64,000 bases of DNA from Arenicellales bacterium (GCA_028284225.1 JANQSD010000022.1:246358-310357), one strand, 5' to 3'; shown: positions 54,205 to 63,374, numbered from the stretch's first letter. The notes: generated by a model from the letters alone, not told the origin. Numbers and translations are program-made.

Positions 54205-55083
54205 ATTACATATAGACAGATAGAAGCCTTCCGGGAAGTCATGCGTAGCGGATCAATCACGCTGGCGGCGGAATCATTGGCCGTTTCTCAACCGGCAGTT
54301 AGCCGCTTGATTGCCGACCTTGAATATCATTTGCAGTTAAAACTATTTGTGCGTCATGCTAATCATATTGAACCGACAGTAGAATCTAAACTATTGGAAA
54401 CACAGGTTAATCGTTTTTATATCGGGCTGGAAAAGATAGAACAGCAAGCGCAGGCTATCTCACATCTGGATTATGGGCATCTAAGGATTGTGGCGCTGCC
54501 CGTGCTGATGGATGGTTTTTTACCCCGGGTTCTTGCGGATTTTCATCAAGATTATCCAGGTGTAAAAATCGAACTTGAATCTTCAAATCGAAACGAAATT
54601 TATGATCGTATCCAGTCTAATCAATTCGATATCGGTTTGAGTATCACTGCCAATGTAAAGCAGCATAATGTCAATACGGATTTATTTCGGTTGCAGAATG
54701 CAGTTTGTGCGGTACCTGTCGGCCATGAATTATCTTCATGCGTACACGTTGCTATAAAAGAAATTGCAAAGTATCCGCTGATTACATTGATGTTCGGCAG
54801 CCCGTTTAGAAGCGAAATCGACAGTATATTTTCACGTCTCAAGATTAACCCTAACATTGTGCTGGAGGCAAGAACACAACAGTCAATATGCCAACTGGTC
54901 GATCATGGCTGTGGTATTGCCATTGTTGATGAAGCAGTCAAATACTTTATTAATCCAGACAGAATTAAATTGATAAACATTCGTCCCCGGATTAGCTGGG
55001 AAGTGGTGTTATTACAACCTAAAGATTTAACTCCTTCTATTTCGCAGCAACGTTTTGTTGAGTACTTGTACAAATATCAATAA
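54205..55083 (+). CDS. LysR family regulator with non-canonical or damaged start
   Basis: The plain ATG frame (54241) begins inside the helix-turn-helix. The codons before it encode ITYRQIEAFREV, the normal LysR N-terminus, but the only initiator there is ATT (54205); an in-frame TAA lies at 54178. The body is a normal LysR: MRSGSITLAAESLAVSQPAVSRLI, then a sensor domain ending in SWEVVLLQPKDLTPS. It is divergent from the TauE-lyase-TAXI genes and probably their regulator (CuyR-like). Confidence 0.75.
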   Translation: MTYRQIEAFREVMRSGSITLAAESLAVSQPAVSRLIADLEYHLQLKLFVRHANHIEPTVESKLLETQVNRFYIGLEKIEQQAQAISHLDYGHLRIVALPVLMDGFLPRVLADFHQDYPGVKIELESSNRNEIYDRIQSNQFDIGLSITANVKQHNVNTDLFRLQNAVCAVPVGHELSSCVHVAIKEIAKYPLITLMFGSPFRSEIDSIFSRLKINPNIVLEARTQQSICQLVDHGCGIAIVDEAVKYFINPDRIKLINIRPRISWEVVLLQPKDLTPSISQQRFVEYLYKYQ

Positions 55084-55223
55084 GGCTGCAAAGCACTAAC
55101 AAAAATTACGCTCCTTTGGCTATGATTTTGTGCTAATTTAGCGTCGATATAAATGCAGACTTTCAGATATTAGCCTGTTAGCCAAACGTCAAAAAATTAT
55201 TGAGAAATAATCAAGGTAAAACC

Positions 55224-55715
55224 ATGCTTGTTCAAGACAAAACAGTTGTTCGTTTTCATTATGAGTTGTCACAAGTGACTGTCGATGGAAATGAATTTAT
55301 AGAAAAAAGCAATGCAGATGAAGCCATGGCTTATCTACACGGCCAAGGTGCAATCATTGCCGGTTTAGAGAACGAAATGGAGGGTAAACAGGCAGGTGAT
55401 GAGTTCGAAGCCACAGTGCAAGCAGAAGATGCTTATGGCGAGCGTGACGAAAACGCCAAACAGCGGATTCCAATAAAGCATCTTTTTCAGAAAAAAAGGC
55501 TTCAAAAGGGAATGATTGTTTCAGTCAACACTCAAGACGGCCCACGCGAAGTTGTGATAGAGAAGGTCGGTAAGTTTAATGTTGATGTTGATACCAATCA
55601 CCCATTAGCCGGTAAAGACTTGCATTTCAAAATCAAAATTGAAGACGTTCGCGAAGCAACCGCCGAAGAAATTGCCCACGGCCATGCCCATGGGCCGGGC
55701 GGGCATCATCATTGA
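55224..55715 (+). CDS. SlyD-like FKBP-type peptidyl-prolyl isomerase
   Basis: The ATG at 55224 (MLVQDKTVVRFHYEL) gives 163 residues. The FKBP fold with an inserted flap shows YLHGQGAIIAGLENEMEGKQAGD, AYGERDE, and the flap LFQKKRLQKGM. The tail HGHAHGPGGHHH is a short metal-binding segment like that of SlyD. It likely combines proline isomerase and chaperone activity, perhaps with nickel delivery. Confidence 0.92.
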   Translation: MLVQDKTVVRFHYELSQVTVDGNEFIEKSNADEAMAYLHGQGAIIAGLENEMEGKQAGDEFEATVQAEDAYGERDENAKQRIPIKHLFQKKRLQKGMIVSVNTQDGPREVVIEKVGKFNVDVDTNHPLAGKDLHFKIKIEDVREATAEEIAHGHAHGPGGHHH

Positions 55716-55735
55716 TTTGAGTTGACCCCCTCTAA

Positions 55736-55950
55736 CTCCCCCTGAGAGGGGGAGAACTTACTATTCCTCCCCTCTCAGGGGAGGTTAGGTGGGGTAGTAT
55801 TTTTAAATGCCCGTTTCGTTTCCCGGTAAATTAAATTAGAGCTAATTCGAAGTGAGGCAAATCGGGTTTACTGTGAAAGTATTAACCGGGAAGCTGAATG
55901 ATGCCTTTAAACAAAGTCTAAGTTAGAAGCCCGTTTCGTTTCCCGGTAAA
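55736..55950. repeat. palindrome cluster and inverted family B fragments
   Basis: CTCCCCCTGAGAGGGGGAG (55736-55754) and CCTCCCCTCTCAGGGGAGG (55766-55784) are family A palindromes. GCCCGTTTCGTTTCCCGGTAAA occurs in two copies (about 55809-55830 and 55929-55950); it is the reverse complement of the family B end. They fill the 55716-56041 gap between convergent genes. Confidence 0.75.
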
Positions 55951-56041
55951 TTAGAGCAGAACCTAGTCTGAATCGCTGAACTGTGAATTATTGCCGATGG
56001 GGAGGTTAAGAGGGGTTTTCAAATTTCGTTTGCTAATTCAA

Positions 56042-57670
56042 TCAACAATAATCCTCAAGAACCAAATCCGCCCCTTTTTCGGCAACCATCATCGTTGGAG
56101 CGTTAGTATTGCCGGAGGTTATATTAGGAAAAATCGAAGCATCTATAACTCGCAGGCCTGATAAGCCGTGTACTTTTAGTTTTTGATCAACTACTGAGTC
56201 AGTGGCATTACTGCCCATCTTGCATGTGCAGGTCGGATGAAAAATCGTATCTGCCCGTTCACGTAAATCCTCTATGTATTGATCGTCTGTTATGACGTCC
56301 ACACCAGGCATGATTTCCGCTGCGATAATTTTTTGCATAGCGTCTGTTTGACTAATCTGACGGATAAATTTTGCTGCCTCAAGCAATTCTTGAACATCAT
56401 AGTCGGTGTGCAGATAATTAGGTTTTATAGCAGGTGGTTGATGCACATCTTTTGAACGAATAAATACTTCACCACGGCTAGTAGGCCGGCATTGAGATAT
56501 GCCAATATTAAATGCAGAAAAATCGTCCAGCTTAACCATTGGGCGGGTGCCTGTTTTTGCACCTAACCAGCTCATCGGCTGAAAATAGAGCTGTATATTC
56601 GGACGATCACGGTCAGGGCTGGATTTAAAAAAACCTCCTGCTTGATTAACACTCAGGGCAAGTGGTCCTTGACGTGTTAATGCATATTTAAGCCCAGACA
56701 TTGTCAGGTTGAACACACCCCGTAATTCGTCATTCAATGTAGGAATTTTGCTCTTGTAAAAATAACTAATACCAATATGATCTTGCAGGTTTTTACCGAC
56801 AGCGGGAAGATGAGTTTGCAGATCAATACCTAGCTGTTGCAGTTTTTCTTGATCGCCCACGCCGGAGATCTGCAAAATCTGCGGTGAACCGATAGCGCCG
56901 GCAGACAGAATTATTTCTTTATGTCCGAGGACTTTTTTAGATTTCCCCTGCTGGCTATATTGAATACCCTTAGCTCGATTGCCATCGAATAAAATTTTTT
57001 CTACCTGCGCTTGTGAGGCGATAGTCAAGTTGGGTCGTGATTTGGCAGGATTCAGATAACAAACAGCAGTGGACATACGGCGGCCGTTGGCCGTATTGAT
57101 TTGATAAAAACCAACGCCTTCCTGAGTGGCGCCATTAAAATCCGGGTTTGTTTTCAAGCCTAGTGATTGTGATCCCTCAATAAAATACTGATTAGTTGGA
57201 TGCATTTGACCGTCTGTGTTACAGATTGAAACAGGGCCACCTGTCGCCCGCCATTGATCATCTCCCGCCAGGTTGTTTTCCAGTTTCTTGAAATAAGGCA
57301 GTACATTTTCCCAGCCCCAATCTGAGTTACCGGCGTCACGCCAGTCATTAAAATCCTCAGCTTGACCACGAATAAACACCATGGCATTAATTGAACTGGA
57401 ACCGCCTAATACCTTGCCTCTAGGCCAATAACTGCTACGACCATTCATACTGTCCATAGCTTCAGTCTTATACATCCAGTTGACTTTGGGGTCGTAATAA
57501 AGCTTGCCATACCCAATCGGCATATGAATCCAGGGGCTGTTGTCAGTACCACCGGCTTCGATTAATAAAACCTGATGCATGCCGTTTTCACTTAGACGAT
57601 TTGCCAGTACGCAGCCGGCCGAGCCGGCACCAATGATGATGAAATCGTAATCTTTGTCGGATTCAGCCAT
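56042..57670 (-). CDS. GMC family oxidoreductase (choline/alcohol dehydrogenase-like)
   Basis: The 542 residues match GMC flavoenzymes: FAD-binding IIGAGSAGCVLANRL, GKVLGGSSSINAMVFIRG, LSAGAIGSPQILQISG, and the C-terminal active-site block HPTCTCKMG with GNTNAPTMMVAEKGADL. It oxidises alcohols or choline-like compounds; the substrate is not deducible. It starts 1 bp after the EamA gene, so the two form a tight operon. Confidence 0.93.
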   Translation of the reverse strand: MAESDKDYDFIIIGAGSAGCVLANRLSENGMHQVLLIEAGGTDNSPWIHMPIGYGKLYYDPKVNWMYKTEAMDSMNGRSSYWPRGKVLGGSSSINAMVFIRGQAEDFNDWRDAGNSDWGWENVLPYFKKLENNLAGDDQWRATGGPVSICNTDGQMHPTNQYFIEGSQSLGLKTNPDFNGATQEGVGFYQINTANGRRMSTAVCYLNPAKSRPNLTIASQAQVEKILFDGNRAKGIQYSQQGKSKKVLGHKEIILSAGAIGSPQILQISGVGDQEKLQQLGIDLQTHLPAVGKNLQDHIGISYFYKSKIPTLNDELRGVFNLTMSGLKYALTRQGPLALSVNQAGGFFKSSPDRDRPNIQLYFQPMSWLGAKTGTRPMVKLDDFSAFNIGISQCRPTSRGEVFIRSKDVHQPPAIKPNYLHTDYDVQELLEAAKFIRQISQTDAMQKIIAAEIMPGVDVITDDQYIEDLRERADTIFHPTCTCKMGSNATDSVVDQKLKVHGLSGLRVIDASIFPNITSGNTNAPTMMVAEKGADLVLEDYC

Positions 57671-57671
57671 A

Positions 57672-58547
57672 TCAACTAGTTCGAAATATTCTCAAACGTT
57701 TTTGGGTTTGACTCAGGGTAATCGTGATGCCGGAAATAATAATCAGCGCAACACCTGCCAGCATTATCATAGTGGGATACTCTTGCCAAAAAATAATTCC
57801 CAACGTCAATGCAACCAGAATACCGAAATAGGAAAACGGTGCAATAAAAGATAACTCACCTTTACGCACAGCTGTGATTTGACTGAAAAATCCACAGCTT
57901 AGTAGAATTGCCGAACAACCCAAGGCAAACATGTTAGATATAGCAACTGGCCGCCAATCGAATAGCGACAATACCAAACCAGCGAATGTAACCAGCATTA
58001 CCGTAGCTAAAGTGATATAGATTGAATTCAGCTCAGCAGGGATACGGCGGGTAAAAATATCTCTTGTGGACACGAATGCAGCAGCCATAAGCGGCAGAAA
58101 AATCACGGCACTGAATTCGCCTGAAAAAGGATTTGTCACCAAAGTGATGCCGGTAAAACCGATAATTACAGCCAGCCATCTGAGTGCAACCACATTCTCT
58201 TTTAAAATCAATGCGGCAAGCAGGGTAGAAAGTATGGGTGATGTCCAGGTTAAAGTGCTGACAGTCGCGATAGGCATTAATGACAAGCCGGTTATGAAAC
58301 AAAGTGTTGCACCCATCTCACAGCTTGCCCGTCCCAGATTAATTCTTGATAAAGCCTGTTTAGGAAACACCGGCATGTTCCTGAATTTGAGAATACCTAT
58401 AAACAACAGACAGGCGAAGCATCCGCGTATAAACAATATCTGACCGATACCCAATGACTCCGACATGGTCTTCATAATGGCATCATTACAGGAGATGAAC
58501 GTCATCGCCAACATGATTAAAAGTGCTGCCTTAATGTTTTCAGACAT
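57672..58547 (-). CDS. EamA/DMT family transporter
   Basis: The ATG at 58547 (MSENIKAALLIMLAMTFISCNDAIMK) gives 291 residues and ten helices. The open frame extends 32 codons upstream, but that part lies in a palindromic repeat and is not credible. It is the first gene of the operon with the GMC oxidoreductase and may handle its substrate or product. Confidence 0.88.
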   Translation of the reverse strand: MSENIKAALLIMLAMTFISCNDAIMKTMSESLGIGQILFIRGCFACLLFIGILKFRNMPVFPKQALSRINLGRASCEMGATLCFITGLSLMPIATVSTLTWTSPILSTLLAALILKENVVALRWLAVIIGFTGITLVTNPFSGEFSAVIFLPLMAAAFVSTRDIFTRRIPAELNSIYITLATVMLVTFAGLVLSLFDWRPVAISNMFALGCSAILLSCGFFSQITAVRKGELSFIAPFSYFGILVALTLGIIFWQEYPTMIMLAGVALIIISGITITLSQTQKRLRIFRTS

Positions 58548-58606
58548 GATGCAATATTTTTCAGCCGTTGGATTGATAATAGGGATTGCGGCGAGCCTGT
58601 GCTGGA

Positions 58607-58705
58607 CCCGGATCGGAGTCCGGGGTGACGGATTCAGTGCCACAATGACGATTCACAGCATACTTCGTCATGCCGGAAATCCTGAAGGGATTATCCGGTA
58701 TCTCT
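58607..58705. repeat. REP-like palindromes downstream of asnS
   Basis: CCCGGA (58607-58612) mirrors TCCGGG (58619-58624), followed by GGTGAC. A second hairpin region CGTCATGCCGGAAATCC...GGGATTATCCGGTA spans about 58668-58705. Such GTCATGCCGGA-type elements are common extragenic palindromes. Confidence 0.6.
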
Positions 58706-58714
58706 TCAATCATT

Positions 58715-60118
58715 TTAAAAATCCGCCCGCCCCGGTACCCTTGGAAACGGAATCACGTCCCTGACATTGCTCATGCCGGTGATATAACTCACCAGCCTTT
58801 CGAACCCGAGCCCGAACCCAGCATGCGGCACCGAACCATAGCGCCGCAAATCTAAAAACCAGTTGTAGGTTTCAAGATCGAGTCCATGCTCCTGCATTCG
58901 TCGTTTGAGGACATCAAAGCGTTCTTCACGTTGGGAGCCACCGATAATCTCGCCAATACCAGGTGCCAATACATCCAGTGCTGCGACAGTTTTACCTCCA
59001 TCATTCAGGCGCATATAAAACGCCTTGATTTCTGTAGGGTAATTCTTAACCACGACAGGTGACTTGAAATGCTGCTCACTCAAGTAACGTTCATGCTCGG
59101 TTTGCAAGTCAACGCCCCATTCAACCGGGAATTCGAATTCTTTACCTGATGCTTTAAGAATCTCTATGGCCTCACCATAGTCAACACGATTAAATGGCTC
59201 GGTCAAAAATTGCTCAAGCCTTTCAATCGCCGTTGATTCAACTCGCTGGGCGAAAAACGCCATGTCCTCAGCGCAATTCTTAAGTACATATTTAAAAATG
59301 TATTTAAGAAAATCCTCGGCCAGATCCGCCAGATCATCAAGGTCAGCAAAGGCAATTTCAGGTTCGATCATCCAGAATTCAGCCAGGTGACGGGAGGTAT
59401 TGGAATTCTCGGCGCGGAAAGTCGGCCCAAACGTATAGACTTTGGATAAGGCCAAACAATAAGCTTCTACATTCAGTTGACCTGAAACCGTTAAATAAGC
59501 TTCCTTACTGAAAAAATCCTGTGAAAAATCAACTTCACCGGTTTCTGTCTTGGGTGGATTCAACAAGTCCAGAGTGCTGATACGGAACAGGTCACCGGCG
59601 CCCTCGGCATCGCTGGTGGTAATAATCGGGGTATTAATCCAGTAATACCCATTTTCATTAAAGTACGAATGGATGGCCTGCATGGTGGCATGACGCACAC
59701 GCGTTACCGCACCAAAAGCATTAGTGCGCGGGCGCAGGTGAGCAACTTCACGCAGGAATTCAAAACTATGAGGCTTGGGTTGAATCGGATACGTTTCAGG
59801 ATCATCCACCCAACCGACGACTTTAATCTCAGTAGCCTGAATTTCCAGCTTTTTGTTCTTGCCGCCACCTTCTACCAGAGTGCCTGAACAAATCACTGCA
59901 CAAGCCGTGGTCAAATGCAGAATTTCATCTTCATAATTCGCTAGCGTATTGTCAGCAACCACCTGAATAGGATCAAAGCACGAACCGTCATGCACGTTAA
60001 TAAACGAAAAACCGGCCTTTGAATCGCGCCGGGTCCGCACCCAGCCCTTGATGGTAACATTATCCTCAGCCTTGCCAGCCAGTGCCTGTTTAACCGAAAC
60101 AACCGTCGAATTACTCAT
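58715..60118 (-). CDS. asnS: asparaginyl-tRNA synthetase
   Basis: The 467 residues match AsnRS (466 in E. coli). The N-terminal OB-fold anticodon-binding domain shows [26 protein letters not shown]. The class II catalytic core has motif 2 [20 protein letters not shown] and motif 3 [12 protein letters not shown]. It ends normally at RVPGRADF. It flanks the integron integrase, 83 bp beyond it. Confidence 0.96.
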   Translation of the reverse strand: MSNSTVVSVKQALAGKAEDNVTIKGWVRTRRDSKAGFSFINVHDGSCFDPIQVVADNTLANYEDEILHLTTACAVICSGTLVEGGGKNKKLEIQATEIKVVGWVDDPETYPIQPKPHSFEFLREVAHLRPRTNAFGAVTRVRHATMQAIHSYFNENGYYWINTPIITTSDAEGAGDLFRISTLDLLNPPKTETGEVDFSQDFFSKEAYLTVSGQLNVEAYCLALSKVYTFGPTFRAENSNTSRHLAEFWMIEPEIAFADLDDLADLAEDFLKYIFKYVLKNCAEDMAFFAQRVESTAIERLEQFLTEPFNRVDYGEAIEILKASGKEFEFPVEWGVDLQTEHERYLSEQHFKSPVVVKNYPTEIKAFYMRLNDGGKTVAALDVLAPGIGEIIGGSQREERFDVLKRRMQEHGLDLETYNWFLDLRRYGSVPHAGFGLGFERLVSYITGMSNVRDVIPFPRVPGRADF

Positions 60119-60201
60119 AAACTTTGCAATAGTTTAAAAACCGTAAATATAGCGGGAAATGCCTGGTCCGAGTAGCATTGTTTTTAATCTCTTTAGTGAT
60201 G

Positions 60202-61188
60202 TCAGCCCATATCTAATGGACTCTTTACCGCACTTGCGCCTTGATTTAATACGTGGGTGTATATCATGGAGGTGCTTACATCCGCATGCCCTAATAATTT
60301 TTGCACTGTGCGAATATCGTAACCATTAATCAGCAACTGAGTCGCAAAACTGTGCCTAAACGTATGGCTACTGGCATGCTTGTGAATATTTGCAGCTTTG
60401 ATTGCCTTGGCAACAGCTTTTTGCAGGGTGCTGGTAAGAATATGATGCCTGCGAATTACTCCGCTAATAGGGTCTTTTGCTAGATTGTTCATCGGAAACA
60501 CAAATTGCCAGGCCGTTTGCTTTGCTTTACCGGGATATTTGCGAGCTAATGCAAAAGGCAAATATACAGACCCAAATCCATTTTCCAAGTCCTGCTCATG
60601 AATGGCAATCACTTTTTTCACTTGGCAGCGCAAATCATTGATTAAAGATTCAGGCAAAACCGTACTTCGATCCTGGCTTCCTTTGCCATCTCGGACAATC
60701 AAACACTTCATATCAAAGTCAATATCTTTGATTCGTAACCGACAACATTCAGATACTCTTAACCCAGACCCATACATCAAACTACCCATCAGCTTATATT
60801 TGTCACTCAACTTGCTGATCACAGCTTGAGCTTCTTGAGCAGAAAAAACAACCGGTATTCGGCGTTTTGGTTTTGAATAATGAAAACTTAATTCACCGAT
60901 CTCAATTTTCAGAAAGTGATTGTATAAATACGCCAAGGCATTCAGGGCGATTTTTTGTGTGTTAGGAGAAACCTTCCGATCAATCGCTAAATAATTCAAA
61001 AACGTTTCAATTTCTGATTTGCCCATTGAGCTTGGATGCTTTTTATGGTGAAACAAAATAAATCGCTTCACCCAATGCACGTAAGTCTTCTCCGTCGAGT
61101 AGGCTTTGTTTTCCGCACGTATATGCAGCCGAAATCGGTCCAGAAATTTCGTCGAATTAGAATTGATAGAAGAAGGAATATCATCCAT
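60202..61188 (-). CDS. intI: integron integrase IntI (tyrosine recombinase)
   Basis: The ATG at 61188 gives 328 residues and has GGAGG 5 bp before it; an earlier ATG at 61200 lacks one. Catalytic residues are R in GSGLRVSECC, HTFRH, and the nucleophile Y in STSMIYTH. The IntI-specific extra patch (LARKYPGKAKQTAWQFVFP) and the typical ending VKSPLD separate it from phage integrases. It should recombine attC with attI. It is divergent from the cassette array. I found no canonical CTGT-N8-ACAG LexA site upstream. Confidence 0.96.
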   Translation of the reverse strand: MDDIPSSINSNSTKFLDRFRLHIRAENKAYSTEKTYVHWVKRFILFHHKKHPSSMGKSEIETFLNYLAIDRKVSPNTQKIALNALAYLYNHFLKIEIGELSFHYSKPKRRIPVVFSAQEAQAVISKLSDKYKLMGSLMYGSGLRVSECCRLRIKDIDFDMKCLIVRDGKGSQDRSTVLPESLINDLRCQVKKVIAIHEQDLENGFGSVYLPFALARKYPGKAKQTAWQFVFPMNNLAKDPISGVIRRHHILTSTLQKAVAKAIKAANIHKHASSHTFRHSFATQLLINGYDIRTVQKLLGHADVSTSMIYTHVLNQGASAVKSPLDMG

Positions 61189-61200
61189 GAGAGCCTCCAT

Positions 61201-61503
61201 GCACAGTGAGGTTAATCCATGATCAAAATGTTAGCATAATAAAGTTGTCTAGTTTTGTCTTCATTTTCCCGGCAACAAGAACGGTAAATTTTATTACTTT
61301 TGATAATCAATAACTTAGGATCGAATTTTTTAAAACAATTAGTAAGAGTTATATTGCCAAAGGCTACGTAACTCAGTAGTAGTGAAACATTAAATTTCCT
61401 CTAAATTACCTTGAAAACAAATATAAACTGATAAAGAATGAACTAAATCTTAAACGAGCTATACTTAGATGCGATACATCGCTAAACGACATAGATTAAA
61501 CTG
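61201..61503 (+). other. attI region with crossover at 61503/61504
   Basis: The array side of intI up to the first cassette is gene-free. The crossover is placed at G61503|TTATGAG because GTTATGA (61503-61509) is exactly the reverse complement of TCATAAC at the left end of attC1 (62085-62091). That is what an excised circular cassette would need. Confidence 0.8.
61411..61439 (+). promoter_or_regulatory. candidate cassette promoter
   Basis: TTGAAA (61411-61416), a 17-bp spacer and AAGAAT (61434-61439) face the cassettes. They would start transcription near 61446, about 60 bp before the attI junction. Confidence 0.35.
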
Positions 61504-61539
61504 TTATGAGTGTTCAGAAACAAACATAGGAGGTGTTTT

Positions 61540-62079
61540 ATGGAGTGGATACTTATTTTTCTGGCTTTATTGGCAATAATAATCATCTATGCGTACATGC
61601 AAAATCCGCGGCATACCCATATTAAATTTCCTCATCCCCCTGGGTTTGCCAGGATTAATACGCCTAAAGATGGCTGGTGCGAAGAGAGACGGAGGGTCAC
61701 CCTATCAAATGGTATGGAATATGTTATACCTATTGGGGCAAAAGGTCATTTTGTACTTTTGCATGACTGGCCTGTGGAAGCGGGTAGCGGAGATTCAAAA
61801 GTCATATTTAATATTCCTGCTGGCACAGCTACTGATTTCGCAAGCATCCCTAAGGTAGCGCATTCGCTAATTTCTCCCATAAGCAACTCCGTATACAGCG
61901 CAGTTTTACACGACTACTTATATAAAGACCCGCGTGACTCTATTGCGAGTGCGGTTTCAAAAAATAAAGCTGACTCTCTTTTCTATTGGGGGCTTCGGGC
62001 TTGTGGCGTAAATAAACTTCTTTCTGGCTTAATGTATCTAGCAGTGCATTGGTTTGGTAAGAGTAGCTATGTCAGGTAG
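61540..62079 (+). CDS. cassette 1: DUF1353 family protein with membrane anchor
   Basis: The ATG at 61540 has AGGAGG 6 bp before it and gives 179 residues. A hydrophobic helix (2-22, MEWILIFLALLAIIIIYAY) is followed by a domain with GTATDFASIPKVAHSL, AVLHDYLYKDPRDS and ADSLFYWGLRACGVNK, the DUF1353 signature, a family also found in phages. Function is unknown. A longer frame starts 10 codons earlier. Confidence 0.88.
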   Translation: MEWILIFLALLAIIIIYAYMQNPRHTHIKFPHPPGFARINTPKDGWCEERRRVTLSNGMEYVIPIGAKGHFVLLHDWPVEAGSGDSKVIFNIPAGTATDFASIPKVAHSLISPISNSVYSAVLHDYLYKDPRDSIASAVSKNKADSLFYWGLRACGVNKLLSGLMYLAVHWFGKSSYVR

Positions 62080-62084
62080 TACAC

Positions 62085-62159
62085 TCATAACAAGTCAATC
62101 AACTTCGCGCCTACGGCGCCGGACGCAGCAAAGCTGCGCCGGTTATTGAGGCGTTATGT
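62085..62159 (+). other. attC1
   Basis: Left core TCATAAC (62085-62091), arms TCAATCAAC and GTTATTGA, and right core GCGTTATGT with the crossover at G62153|TTATG. The centre GCGCCTACGGCGC is palindromic. It closes cassette 1 (61504-62153, 650 bp). Confidence 0.9.
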
Positions 62160-62176
62160 AACTACTTGAACAAGAA

Positions 62177-62839
62177 ATGATTATATCTACAAAAAAACTA
62201 CAGAAACGAGGGGCAAAATGGTCAAGTCTTAGGGTTTTTGGAAATAGTCGTATCGTTAGGTCGTCCTATTTCTGGTTCATTCTGATTCCAATGATTTCCA
62301 AGTTTTTTAACTATTGTGATAAGGATGGTAATAGAGACCTTTTCTTTTGCAAACCATTTATCGAAATAGAAATCCCCTTTAACTGGAAAATTGCATTTTA
62401 TGGTTCACTATTTTATGCACTAGCAACTCTCCTATATCAACTCTTCTGTCCTCATGTAGTCAAAAACTATCAAAATTATTCTGAATTCTCGAAAAGTGGG
62501 CGAGGAATTGGGTATTTAATTTGGTGCTTAACTACAAGATATGGAAATTCGTTTCAGTCAATGCATCCAAATGTAGCAGCATATTTAGAAACATTTGGTC
62601 TAAAAAAGAATATGCTTGACGGAAGACATTATGATGTCATAGCCCAAGAGATACACATGCTTGATCAAGATATGCCAACGTTCTTTTGGTATGTTGTTGA
62701 ACGGTTAGATTTTTACAAGTTATATATAAGGCAAGCGGTATTGTTACTTTACACCATAGGTTCCCTATTTTTTATTTGGGTAATCTTGGAGAATTTATAC
62801 GCAGTCTTAAGTTATATAGGGCGGCAAGGTGTCTTTTGA
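62177..62839 (+). CDS. cassette 2: membrane protein of unknown function
   Basis: The 220 residues contain helices at roughly 32-48, 72-92 and 186-210. The central soluble part (SEFSKSGRGIGYLIWCLTTRYG, MLDGRHYDVIAQEIHMLDQ) is of no family I know. It begins 23 bp after the cassette boundary. Confidence 0.75.
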   Translation: MIISTKKLQKRGAKWSSLRVFGNSRIVRSSYFWFILIPMISKFFNYCDKDGNRDLFFCKPFIEIEIPFNWKIAFYGSLFYALATLLYQLFCPHVVKNYQNYSEFSKSGRGIGYLIWCLTTRYGNSFQSMHPNVAAYLETFGLKKNMLDGRHYDVIAQEIHMLDQDMPTFFWYVVERLDFYKLYIRQAVLLLYTIGSLFFIWVILENLYAVLSYIGRQGVF

Positions 62840-62842
62840 GTC

Positions 62843-62903
62843 AGTTACATAACAAAGCAGCCCAACCTACCGCTAACGCGTCGGCTGATTTCAAACGTTA
62901 TGT
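62843..62903 (+). other. attC2
   Basis: AGTTACATAAC (62843-62853) is the exact complement over 11 bp of GTTATGTAACT at the start of cassette 2, confirming the pairing. Arms AGCAGCC and GGCTG; right core ACGTTATGT with the crossover at G62897|TTATG. Cassette 2 spans 62154-62897 (744 bp). Confidence 0.9.
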
Positions 62904-62928
62904 TCAATAGGATCAACGGGAATACATT

Positions 62929-63288
62929 ATGGAACTAAAAGATTTCGTGGCCGAATCAATTAAGCAAATTATTGATGGAGTAAATGAAGCAAAGCAACAC
63001 GCTGATCAGCACAATGCATCTGTTAATCCCCAACGTTGGGGATGGAATTCGAGCAATGTTCAGGCAAAGTTTGATAAAAAAACTGGGGCTGCAATTGAAA
63101 ACATTGAATTTGATGTGGCTGTAACGGCAACTGATGGAACTGCAACTAAGGGCGGCATAGGCGTGTTTATGGGCGCTGTTAATCTTGGCTCGCAGGGGCA
63201 GTCCGAGAGTTCTAATTCATCGGTTAGCAGACTTAAATTTTCTGTTCCCATTGTTCTCCCAGTTACTCCAAACCCAAAAGATGAATAA
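62929..63288 (+). CDS. cassette 3: small soluble protein, trypco2-like
   Basis: The 119 residues have an N-terminal helix (MELKDFVAESIKQIIDGVNEAKQHA) and a beta domain ending SSVSRLKFSVPIVLPVTPN. This arrangement resembles the trypco2 (trypsin-co-occurring) family, thought to take part in conflict systems. The similarity is from memory and modest. No signal or membrane segment is present. Confidence 0.7.
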   Translation: MELKDFVAESIKQIIDGVNEAKQHADQHNASVNPQRWGWNSSNVQAKFDKKTGAAIENIEFDVAVTATDGTATKGGIGVFMGAVNLGSQGQSESSNSSVSRLKFSVPIVLPVTPNPKDE

Positions 63289-63290
63289 AG

Positions 63291-63366
63291 AACATATCAA
63301 GCACATGCACTCAGACTGCCAAACCGCTACGCGCTTTGTCAGCCGGTGATGCGAAGCGATGTGTGA
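63291..63366 (+). other. attC3, degenerate at both core sites
   Basis: The left core reads GAACATATC, where GAACATAAC is expected from the cassette 3 leading end GTTATGTTC. The right core reads GCGATGTGTG; attC4's left core (CACACATAAC) implies cassette 4 originally began TTATGTGTG, so TT after the crossover G (63358) is missing. The remaining arms and the ACCGCTACGCGC centre still look attC-like. Confidence 0.75.
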
Positions 63367-63374
63367 GTAGATAG

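Noticed and set aside
58548..58643. N-terminal extension of the EamA gene
   Set aside because: The extension runs through a REP-like palindrome, and the usual family N-terminus begins at 58547.
61201..61503. SOS (LexA) control of intI
   Set aside because: Many integron integrases have a LexA site, but no CTGT-N8-ACAG match is visible here.
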